The notes below the pieces were generated by a model, which saw only the letters and a program-made list of their open reading frames with translations, was not told where the DNA came from and did no database searches. This document shows positions 21,231-33,200 of a DNA stretch of 64,000 bases, piece by piece. Every line of letters starts with the position of its first letter. Positions within the stretch are counted from its first letter, which is position 1. Source of the DNA: Brachyhypopomus gauderio (lineage: Eukaryota; Chordata; Actinopteri; Gymnotiformes; Hypopomidae); the NCBI RefSeq assembly GCF_052324685.1, contig NC_135222.1:15532373-15596372 (forward strand), in the 5' to 3' direction. A program made the translations under genes and the position numbers.

Positions 21231-24200
21231 ATGAGTTACACATTAAATCAGCAATATGAGGAGAAGGTTCGTCCATGCATAGATCTGATCGACTCGCTGC
21301 GGTCGCTCGGAGTGGAGAAGGACTTGGCGCTGCCTGCCATCGCGGTTATCGGGGACCAGAGCTCCGGGAAAAGCTCCGTCTTGGAGGCGCTTTCTGGAGT
21401 CGCGTTGCCAAGGGGCAGTGGTAAGAGCAAAGCAGCTCTCTATAACTCTCTAGCTTACACATGGGTGAGATTCAGTCGCTGTAGATGTTAGTAGTTAGAA
21501 AATTATAGTGTAAGTATATACCGTCTGATTCTGGAGCAAGGTTATTCTAGACGCCTTAGTAAAATAAATATTATAACACAACTGACTCAAACTTTGGCTT
21601 TGGGGTTTTACTGAACTGAAAATGTAACAGGTGCAGTTGTTGTTCAATTAATAATTAACAGTTGCACATTATTTTGTCATTTTCTCACACACACGCACAT
21701 ACAGGTATAGTGACGCGATGTCCGCTCGAGCTAAAAATGAAGAGGAGCAGAGAGGAAGCCGGGTGGCACGGAAGAATCAGCTATGGGGATCACGAGGAAG
21801 ACCTCGATGACCCCGCCGAGGTGGAGAAAAAGATCAGAGAAGGTAATTCAACACCTCAAACACTTAATTATAAAAATTATAATTAAAAATTACAAGCACA
21901 TGTTGAATGAAATTTGACATATTATTTGTAACATTCTCTAAACGTGAGTTTTCAATGTAAAAAAGTCACGCAGCCAACTGATATAATTCATATGTCCTTC
22001 AGTTAACTTCTGTTTACCCTCCACTGTCTGCAGGCCTTGTTGCATATATTTTCCAATTTAAATCAATATAGGCCTATAATTAAGACAGTAAAAAGACAAA
22101 AAAAGTAGGAGAAGGAGTTATAGGCTACTGAGTGTTGTCTTTACATGATTGCATGATGGGCATTTTTGATGAGGAACTTCCCGTTTCTTCTTCACAAACG
22201 AATGTGTTAATTTATGTTGCCTAACAAAACGTATACAACACAAAACAAAACAATTAGGGGTGGGCATAGATAAATTTTTAAAATCCAGATTAATCTCACT
22301 GAAATCTTGAAATTAATCTAGATTAATCTAGATTAAAATGGCTCCTATGTGTGCTACCCAAGTAATGACTAAAAGTCAGTCTTTGAGATGGGGTTTCTTT
22401 TTTTTTTTTTTTTTTTTTCCCCACCACCCCCCCTCTTCGGAGGACTATTGATACTTTATTGTTTATTGTTTATTCAATCACAAAAAAATATATAAATTTA
22501 GCACATTTTAAATGGGGGGGAGGGGGGTATAAAGGGAGAAGAAAAGGGGGGGTGTAAAGGGGGACAGAAACAAAAGGAAGAGGGGGTTATACAGATATAT
22601 AATAGGTATATGGTATAATATAGTGCAATATAGTATATTCAGGGTTCGTACGGTCATGAAAAACCTGGAAAAGTTATGGAATTTGAAAATAGCAATTTCC
22701 AGGCCTGGATAAGTTTTGGAAAAACTAAAAATACTCAAATGTTTTGGAAAAGTCATGGAAATTTGCTTGACACAATAAATATATGTCGTTCCGATAACCG
22801 GAAGAAAAAATAAACATATATAATATAGCCATGTTTTTTCTTTGTGCGGACCACTAACGTAACTTCACAGGTTAGTTCGCTGCGTTAGCGTTGGACTCCA
22901 AGCGGAGCTGTAGATTGTACTTTGATGACGTGTAAATCAGCGTAATGCTGGTAAATGCCGATTCAACTATGGCTGCTTCAGTTGGACAAATACAAGCTAT
23001 GGCTTGAGAAAGACAAGGACACGGGGCATGCAAAATGTGCACTGTGTGGTTAACCAACTGGTTAACGTTGGGGTTAGAGACTGAAAAGTCCGACGCAAAG
23101 CAGTTTTCGTCGTTAAGCGCGAACCTAGATTTAGACACGCCTTGATCGTAAACACAGAATAGAAAAAAACTAACAATGTTCTCGTGCGTACAGCGTGAGA
23201 AAGAGCGACCGCGTTGCCGAGATGGGCTGCGGTGGAGGCTGCGCTGCTTCAGCTTATCGTACACAACACTACACAACACAACACTCCACAGAGCTGCCAC
23301 TGCACCTCCACGCACCGCGCGAAATTAAGAAAAGTCGGTCATTAACCAGACCCGTAGGTAAAAGGGAACTCACCGGCTTTTAGCCCGGATACGGCTTATA
23401 GCTACAACATTTTCCATTAAAAAAACTTAGATGCGGCTTATATTGATATTGAAAATACGGTAAATGTTTATTTTTTCAATTAAACCATGTGACTTTTCAT
23501 TAATTGATGATATACTGTGGAATTTTAGCCTGGATTTTTTCTTATTTTTCGTGTCTACACATATGTTTAGAGAATGTACAGTCATTGAAATTTGTCTGAA
23601 AGTCATGGAAAAGTCATGGAAATTAGTTGTCAAAAAAGTGTATGAACCCTGTATATTATAATATAACATAATATAATACAATAATATATAATATACCATA
23701 TTGCTTATAAAAAGATAGAAATGTACTTTAATCATGAACTTGTGATTTGTTTGCTACAGTTGAATTTGCTTATGTTGTGATGTAATATTTGAGTTAGTTG
23801 TGTCTAGATTAAGTCTGTATCTGTATTTATGGTAGGCTCTAAGTGTGTATCTGGGGGGATATAATATATTAGAAGATTTTTCCAGTGATTGATGTTTATG
23901 TTATTTTTTGTTTTCCAATTCATGAGGATGACTTTTTTGGCAATGACTAGCGACATTAGGATTGTTCTATTGTTTTGTGGTGTTGTGCTAATGGTTGATA
24001 TGTCCCCTAGTAGGCATAATGAAGGTGTTGGATGAATTTGGGTATTTAGTGCTTGAGATAGATGAGTAGTGACTTCATTCCAAAACAACACCTTTAAAGA
24101 TTTTTTCAAAAAAGTATACTCATCAGACAATGAAACCAACTTAGACGAAATTAATAATTTCCTGGACCATATCAAACTACCTAAATTAACTGAAAACCAA

Positions 24201-27200
24201 AAACAAACACTCGAAAGACCATTATCCCTAGAAGAACTTTACAAAGCTTTAAAACATATGCCCAACAGTAAAGCCCCAGGACCTGATGGATTCCCTGCTG
24301 AGTTTTATAAACACTTTTGGCCATCCTTATCACAACTCTTTTACAGAACAATAACAGAAATCAAACAAAACGCAAAACTTCCAACAAACATGAATACTGC
24401 AACCATCTCCCTTCACCTTAAACCAAACAAAGACCCTACCCAACCATCTAGCTACAGACCATTATCATTAATGAATACAGACACAAAAATCATCAGCAAG
24501 GCGCTAGCCAACAGAGTAGAAACAGTAATTCATAATTTAATACATCCTGATCAAACGGGTTTTCTCAAAGGTCGACACTCATCCACAAATATGCGCAGAT
24601 TAGTGAACATAATAGATTACACCTCACACCAAAACATACCAACAGCAATTATAACGCTAGATGCAAAAAAAGCCTTTGACAGAGTAAACTGGAAATTCTT
24701 ATTTACCACACTGTATAAAATCGGATTTGGAGAATCATTCATTAACTGGATACAGATCTTATACACTGCACCTAAGGCTACGGTCAACACCAACGGGGTA
24801 ATATCACAACCTTTCACATTACACCGGGGGACCAGACAAGGATGCTCACTCTCTCCTTATCTATTCTCTATCTTCATAGAACCACTAGCAGCAGCAATAC
24901 GACAAAACACAGACATTAAAGGAATCCAAACACCTAACATGGAACATAAAATCAGTCTATATGCAGACGACATCTTACTATTTCTACAAAAACCACATAT
25001 CTCAATAACAAAAACAATTCAAACAATTGAAACCTATTCAATAATATCAGAGTACTCAATTAACTGGTCAAAATCTGCAATTCTCCCAATAAATATAAAT
25101 AAATGTGATAATGAACTGAAAACATTACCTATCCCAATATGTAGTAATTACATCACATATCTGGGTATAAAGATATCTCCCCAGCTGTCAGAATTGTTCA
25201 AGCTTAACTACAATCCATTAACTAAAACAATAAGTGACGATCTTCACCGCTGGACTACACTTCCTCTTTCACTTGCTGGCTGAATTGCTACGATTAAAAT
25301 GACAATATTACCAAAAATCAATTATTTATTTTCAATGATTCCCATTCAGCCCCCACTCACTTGGTTTCAGACTTTAAATACCACAATAACTGATTATTAT
25401 TGGAAGAATAAACCAGCTAGAATCAAACTCACAACGTTACAGAATTCGAAATCATATGGCGGTCTAGAGGCACCAAATTTCCACAATTATTACCTGGCAA
25501 ATCAATTACAATATATATTAAAATGGATAAAACCTAATAGTACAGATAGATCATGGACTGATTTAGAACAAGCACTATGTAAAGATATACAAATATCCAA
25601 TTTACCATTTATCAGCCAAACAATTAAACATCACCCATGTTTTTATAATACAACGGTGGCCACAACTCTGACAGCCTGGTGGAATTTTCACAAACTAACA
25701 AACTCAGCACTAACACCAACCATCCACTCACCCATCTGGAATAACCCGGACTTTACAATTAATAAAAAAACATTAAATTATCTATCATGGACTAATAAGG
25801 GAATCACACACCTAAAACATCTGTATAACAATACCACACTGATGTCACTACCACAAATAACCCAGAATTACGGAATCGAAAGAACTCAGTTCTTACAATA
25901 TCACCAGTTAAGATCACTCAGTTCAAAAATCAATCCAACTACTCTAGCCCTCTCTACACCAATCTCAGAACTTCTTAACATTAATACAGCAAATAAAACA
26001 TTATCCAAAATATATAAAATTATATCTCAATTAAATCTTAACATCAGCCTACCGTATAAGCAATGGGAAGAAGATTTATCATCAACTTTTAATACCAACT
26101 TTTGGATACAGATATGTAATAATAACTATAGCATTATCACAAATACTAATTTACAACTAATCCAGTATAAAGTTATCCACCGAGTACACTATACCACATA
26201 CAAAATGTATAAAATGGGATTCGCAAACTCACCAAACTGTACACACTGTAATCAGAACACTGTTGATAATTATATCCATGCTATGTGGCACTGCACTCCA
26301 GTTAACCTGTTTTGGAATGAGATGGGGTTTCTTAATACAGAGGGTGCATTAGACCAGGGGCTCATCTCCTGTTTCCAAAATGCATCAATGACTGCTTGAG
26401 AAAGCTGTTCTACTTTGATACTTAAAGAAAAAAAAACTAGGGATGCACCGAAAATTCGGCCACCGAAAATTTTCGGCCGAAATGGCTTAAATTTGCATTT
26501 TCGGTTTTCGGCCGAAATACTTTCATCACCGAAACAACACGGCCGAAACAATGTGCTGTGATGACGCAAGCAAAAATCGCCACCTGCACGCGCTTATTTG
26601 GATAAAGCTAGCAAAAAAGTTTTCCAGTGATGGCGCCAAGGCAAAGGACATTACACCAAAAATTATGGAACTCGTTGCCTTAGACGATCAGCCGTTCTCT
26701 GTCGTAGGGATTTCGTAGGCTAATAGAGCACATTGAGCCCCGTTATGTTTTGCCGAGCAGACGACATTTCTCAGAAGTGTGTTTACCTGAGCTGTTTAAT
26801 GTTGTTGCAACTCACGTCACGTTTTTATGAGAGAATTTATATTTATCTTTCAGGCCAGTCAGTTATAATTAAATTTAACTCGTATAAAATACATATATTT
26901 ATCCTCTCAGATAAAAACGGTCTGCAAGCGAGTTAAATTTAATTAGTGGTCGGCCGTTGTCAGCGGTATCGCCGTTAACGGCCCACCACTAATTTTATTT
27001 TATAATATGCATTGCTGTAATGTCAGTGCTAAATAAATATTTTCAAATCAAATTTTGTAGTTGATTTATTCTTTGAATAGCAATGCCTTGATTTTAGTGA
27101 GGTTAGCCATAAATCCAATGTTACTAATAATTGGCATAATGTATTTCGGTGTTTCGGTTTTCGGCTTTCGGCCTTGGTTTCCTCATTTTCGGTTTTCGGT

Positions 27201-30200
27201 TTCGGCTAGGAATTTTCATTTCGGTGCATCCCTAAAAAAAACTCAATAAATGCTCAATAAAATGTAGGCTACTCGTGTTCAACGGTTTATTCAGTTAAAC
27301 ATGAATTTGTAAGCCTACATACTGTACATTAAAAGGGGTTGATAACATTATTCAGCTAAACATGATATTTGAAATGTAAGCCAACATTTAGTACATTTAA
27401 CCTCACGGACGTAATTTGGGGGGGACTTTTTCAAAAGCCGGTTTTGGTCCTCTGCAGTTTTAACGGTTAAGGGGGAATATTTAAATAGCGACGAATCTAG
27501 CGCTAGGACCATGCAGAAAACGACCGCTCCGAGCTCCTCCGGTAACACTTTACGTTCCTAAAAATGAATTTTCCATGAAGCAAACCTGGCGACTTCGTGG
27601 CTGCATCCATGTAAACACACGAACGATTTGTAATTCACAGGTTTGAAAACTCGTTCTCGTCCCTACTGCGCAATTTGGTTAGGAATACAGCTGAGCTAAA
27701 CTATCAAGTTGAAAGTCATCATAGTTTGCTTACCCATTTTGAACCAGTTCCCAACCCAACTTTAAGAATAGATTAACGGCGATAATTTTTATATCGCCCG
27801 ATAACAATATCAAATTAACGAACGCCGTTAACGCCGTTAACGGCCCACCACTAAAAACAATACAACAACTTAACACATAGATTTGCAAACTCTACCTTAA
27901 ACTATTTGTATGTGGTCGTCCTCACGTTATTTTTCATTGATTTGGGCTAGAGCGACTAAAAATGCTTAGTAGTTTGGTGCTGTATGAGCAGAGGTGTCAA
28001 TTCCAGGTTCAGAAAGTAAAAGTCCTCACCAGGATTTTGCTCAGGCTTCCTTGATTGTGTTGATTCCACTAATTTTACCTGGATTGCACTAATTAAAAAA
28101 TCTAGCAAGCTTGAGCAAAATCCTGGTGAGGACTTTTACTTTCTGAACCTGGAATTGACACCTCTGTGTATGCGACAGCACAAGAAAATGATTTCGCGTT
28201 GGGCTCAGAGGGCAAACGGTATGATTTGACTTGATGTGTGTGTGACCTGGCTGGTGGGGCACGGGAGAGGTATTGTTTTTAATCGCTCAGGTTTTCAAAA
28301 GATCATTTCAAACCGTCCTCAGTAAAATGAAAACCGAAGTTTCAAAAGGGCACTTTCGTTGATAAAGGGCAGAGTTGGTGGTGCTTTAGCACCACCTGAT
28401 GTCTATGTGTGCACGCCACTGACCTGAAAGCCTGACACCCAGTGGCTGAAAACCATCGTTCACGCTTTCTGGGTGAAGTCACGTCATGTTACGCAAAAGA
28501 ACCACATGAATATACATCCAGTGTTGTATAAACAGTGGCGGATGCTGGTCTTTCAAGGAGGGGAATCTCAATTTCGGCCTACATCATAAAATGTGTCGGT
28601 TTATTTATACGTAAATTCTACCCTCCATTCCTTTTCAGCAGCACCCGCTGGACAGAAACTGCGATAGAAGTCAGAAAGAGTGATAGACGTCAGTCTCCAA
28701 ACACAAGCAGCTACAACAAAAACAACGGAAAATCTCCGGTTCAACTCAGAACAGAATGAAAAAAAAAAAATTAAATTAAATGCTCCCGCTGAGGTTTATA
28801 CCAAAAGATCACTGATTCGCTCATTTCGCTGTCAATCAAAAAGGGATTCGGCCTCAGATAGATCATCCAATCATCATGCAGAAGCTGAGCGTCCGGGCCA
28901 GCCCACTGCCCCATAGACCTCCAGAGACGCTGAGCGTCCGATGGGCGGGACAAAGCCCAGCATTTATCCAATGACTCGTCTTGTTTCGCTGCAACTCTTT
29001 GCTTCACTATTGAACTCTGTAAACGCTCAGCGTCCACACTGTTTAAAGCGCTGTGAAGCTGCAGGACTGAGTGAGAGGAAAGCCGTGTTGTTACCAGTGA
29101 TAAAAAGCTGATTCTGAACAAAAGTTGAGCGCGTTGTAGCGCATATTTAGTCAATGACGTACACAAAACAGTATATGTTTGATCACTTATTTTTTGACAT
29201 TTTAGGGGAAGCTGAGCTTCCCTTGCAGTCTTAGAGCAATCGCCACTGTGTATAAAGTATTAGAGACCCATACTTGAGTAAAAGTACAAGTAGCCTACTC
29301 TATCAAAAAATTGACTTGAGTAGAAGTTAAAGTGTTCTTTGAAAACTTTACTTAAGTAAAAGTACAGAAGTATTCAGCATTTTTTGTACTTAAGTATTCT
29401 ATAAATTCTATAAATTTATTACTCAAGTACTTAAAGTAAAAAGTACAAATATTGTGTTTTGAATTAATTAAAGAAAGTCGTCAGTTTGATTATCAATTGT
29501 TTTTATATATCACTTACAAATAAAAAATTTCAAAGACCAAAAATACAAGTGTTATGTATGTACACAACAAACAACTTGTAGCAACTTAAAAAACTGGGCT
29601 TAACACTGGACTCAGTATATACTGGATACTGCATACTGGTCCTCGTAGTAGTATGCAGTACAGTTTCCAGTATGCGACAAAAGCAAAGCACACTACGGGG
29701 TCACGTGAACGTAGCGTTGCATGATGGGATGCAGTACACCACGAAGATAGCTCTGTTCGCGTACTGGAATATTTTGCGGAAGTAATAATAATAATAATAA
29801 TAATAATCTTTATTTGTATAGCACCTTTCATACATACATGTAACTCAAAGTGCTTTACAGTATAAATAAAAGAAACATTAAAAGGAGATAAGACAAAGAC
29901 AAAAAGAAAATGTTAAAAGAAATTAAAGATAAAAATATTAAAATAACATAAAAAGTAAAAAGTGAAGTAAGTAAGATAATAAAAAGTAAAGTAAATAAGA
30001 TAAAACTATTAAGATAGAGTTTCTTAACTAAAAGCGGATCTAAACAGGAATGTTTTGAGACTGCTCTTAAAACTATGCAGGGATGAAATGCCTCTGAGCT
30101 CTTCAGGAAGAGAATTCCAGAGCTTTGGGCCATAGTGGCTAAAAGCACCCTCGCCAATCTTTAATCGGCTTTTAGGAATCACCAGTAGATTACTGTTTGA

Positions 30201-33200
30201 AGACCTGAGAGACCTGACTGGAACATATCTAACCATCATTTCACTTAGGTAAAGAGGGGCAAGACCATGAAGACATTTAAAAACCATGACTAGAACCTTA
30301 AAATCTATTCTAAAGCTGACAGGTAACCAGTGCAGTGAGTGGAGTGCAGGTGTAATATGATCTCTCTTTCTCCTGCGGGTCAGAACCCTTGCAGCCGCGT
30401 TCTGAACTCGCTGTAGGTGCGAAATAGAGCTCTTTGGAAGAGCAGATAGAACAGCGTTACAATAATCTAGCCTTGATGTGATAAATGCATGGACAAGTTT
30501 TTCACTGTCAGCAGGAGAGAGCATATCTCGGACCTTAGCGATGTTTCGAAGATGAAAGTAAGCTGTCTTGCATGTAGTCATGATGTGTGATTTGAAGCTG
30601 AGCTCATTATCAAAGGTGACGCCCAGGTTCTTAACACATTGTCTGACTTTCAGATTAATTTGATTTAAATAAGTCTGGACATCATTCCTTTGTGAATCAC
30701 TGCCAAGAACAAGAACCTCTGTCTTCTGTTTATTTAACTGCAGAAAATTGTCAGACATCCATGTCTGTATATCATCTATGCAGTCAAACAGTGAGCAAAT
30801 TGATTTTAGGTTCTAGCGAAATATAAAGTTGAGTGTCATCTGCATATTGATGATAACTAATACCATGTTTATTAATGATGTGTGGTAACGGAAGCATATA
30901 TAGGTTGAATAGTAACGGCCCAAGAATTGATCCTTGGGGGACGCCACAAGTTATTTTTTGACGTGTGGAGGAATAGGTACCTAATGCTACATAGTAATCA
31001 CGCCCAGTTAGGTACGATCTAAACCAGTCTAAGACTAAGCCACTAAGGCCTACCCAGCTCTGTAGTCGATCAAGAAGTATTTCATGATCAACGGTGTCAA
31101 AAGCGGCGCTTAAATCTAGCAGAAAAAGGACTGAGAGTTTGCCTGCATCCTTATTCAATCTCAAGTCATTTACTACCTTAACTAGGGCTGTTTCAGTGCT
31201 GTGGAGAGCTCTGAAACCAGATTGAAAAGTGTCATTTATTTGATTTACTTTGACATAGTCATTCAACTGGATTGACACTACTTTTTCAATGATTTTGCTA
31301 AGAAAGGAAAGGTTAGATATAGGTTGATAATTATTAAGAATTGTGGGATCAAGATTTCTGTTCTTTAATAGTGGTTTAACCATTGCAGTTTTAAAAATTT
31401 TAGGGAATTCACCCAATTGCAGAGACTGATTAACAATCGTTAGAATTTCATTTGCTAATGAGTTCAGAACCTGCTTGAAAAAGCTTGTTGGTAAAGGGTC
31501 CAGTTCACAAGTAGAGGATTTTAGTGATGAAATCACATCAAGTAGTGTTACCATGTCCACTTCTTGGAAATAAGACATATTAAAGTTAGGCTGAGTAACT
31601 GATATAAGGGTTGATGGTCTATTAGTGCTTGTTGCTATGTTCTGCCTTATACTAGTAATCTTGTCCCTAAAAAATATAGCAAACTCCTCACATTTTTCAA
31701 CTGAAACAGTCTCAGGGAAGCCACAGGAGGTGGGGTTTACTAGCTGATCTATGCTTCTGAACAAGACAGCTGAGTTATTATTGGATGAATTGATTAAGGT
31801 AGAGAAATAGTTTTTCCTTGCTGATTTCACTTCACTGTTGTAATTCTGCAATGTTGTTTTATAAATATCAAAATGTACTTGCAATTTTGACTTTCGCCAA
31901 CGTCTCTCAGCCTGCCTACAATCTTGCCTAAATTTTACAATAGATGGAGTGTTTCTCCAGGGCATCTTAATTTTACCAGAGATTATTTTAGTTACCTTTG
32001 GTGCCACAGCATCAATACAGTTCCTAACTCTGTGTGTGAATGTTTCAACTAGCTCATTCCCATTTTCTGAGAGAGGAGGGAGGGACTGTATCATGTCTGT
32101 GACGGCCACGGCACTGCAAGCACTGAGATAACGCTTGGTTATTGTGCGCTTTTCACTGAGTGTTCTAGTAGATAATGACATGTTGAAAAATACACCAAAA
32201 TGGTCAGAGATTGCAACATCAGTAATTTCAGTATTATTAACCTCTATACGTTTAGAAATGACCAAATCTAAAATGTGGCCATGCTTATGAGTTGGGCCTG
32301 ATACATGCTGTATGAGATCAAAAGAGTTAAGCATCCTCATGAATTCTGAAGTGATTGGATTTGTGGATATATCCATGTGAATATTAAAATCCCCAGCAAT
32401 TAAAACATAATCAAAATCAATTAAAATCCTTGAAAGCATTTCTTCAAAATCTTCAAGAAAATCTGCGTGTAGTCTGGGAGGATGATAGATAACAATCAAA
32501 AGAACTGAATAAGTACTGTTGAGTTGTACTGCCAGATATTCAAACGTAGGATGTTCCCCTAATGAGATCTGCTTACATCGGAATGCTTTATGGTAAAAAC
32601 ATGCAACACCACCACCTCTCTTATTTACCCTGGAGACATTAAAATAGTTAAAGTCGGGAGGTGAAGCTTCATTTAGCACTATTGCTTCATTGCTATCAAG
32701 CCAAGTCTCTGTTAGAAAAAGAAAGTCCAGACAGTAATCTTCAATTAATTTAGCTATTATAAAAGACTTATTTGTGAGTGAGCGGACGTTTAGTAAGGAG
32801 ACTTTGAAGACTTGATGTGTTTGATCAGCATCGCTTACATCACTTGTGCATTTCACTGGGATCAAATTTTGTTTGTTACAATGTTTTGTACCCTTATGTT
32901 TTCTTCTGATTACATTTTTATTTCGATTCTGAGAGCCATGCCACCGGCTATTTAAAATAACTGGAATGTAGCACTGACTAGGAGCATGGGTTCCAGTGTG
33001 TCAGACCTGAGAATTCACTGAGTGTGCAGTGAATTATCAGGTCTGACACACTGGAACTCATGCTCCTAGTCAGTGCTACATTCCAGTTATTTTAAATAGC
33101 CGGTGGTAGGTCATCCGGGTATGTTTCGCGTACTGGAAATTTTCATTTTGGTCACATACTGCATACGACATACTGATTTGGGGCTTGATCAGTATGCCAG

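Larger units (their letters stand above)
22400..26317 (-). mobile_element. L1/Tx1-like LINE insertion with 5' inversion
   Basis: It is inserted on - into the hAT element. It is flanked by the 16-bp duplication TGAGATGGGGTTTCTT (22384-22399 and 26318-26333), and the T run at 22398-22418 is its poly(A) tail. The 3' part (24089 down to 22400) is in sense on -. The reverse-transcriptase part is flipped and reads on + at about 24076-26317. This is the arrangement made by twin priming. The element is 5'-truncated and itself hosts a hAT at 22641-23650. Confidence 0.88.
22255..27853. mobile_element. hAT-like element (family TAGGGGTGGGC) hosting a LINE and another hAT
   Basis: The termini TAGGGGTGGGC and GCCCACCACTA are flanked by the exact 8-bp duplication AAAACAAT (22247-22254 and 27854-27861). 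Without its two insertions (22400-26317 and 26438-27234) it closely matches the uninterrupted copy at 42034-42856. It lies in Mx intron 2 and shows no transposase frame. Confidence 0.85.
29783..33106 (-). mobile_element. L2-like LINE, nearly full length
   Basis: On - it reads from a 5' palindrome (33106-32941) through endonuclease and reverse transcriptase to a 3' end AGCACTTTGAGTTACATG...CAAATAAAGATTATTATT, with a terminal ATT microsatellite at 29782-29811 typical of L2/CR1-type LINEs, which lack poly(A). Both flanks carry CGCGTACTGGAA-type sequence from the element it landed in. The target duplication is not resolved (3 bp or fewer). Confidence 0.85.
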
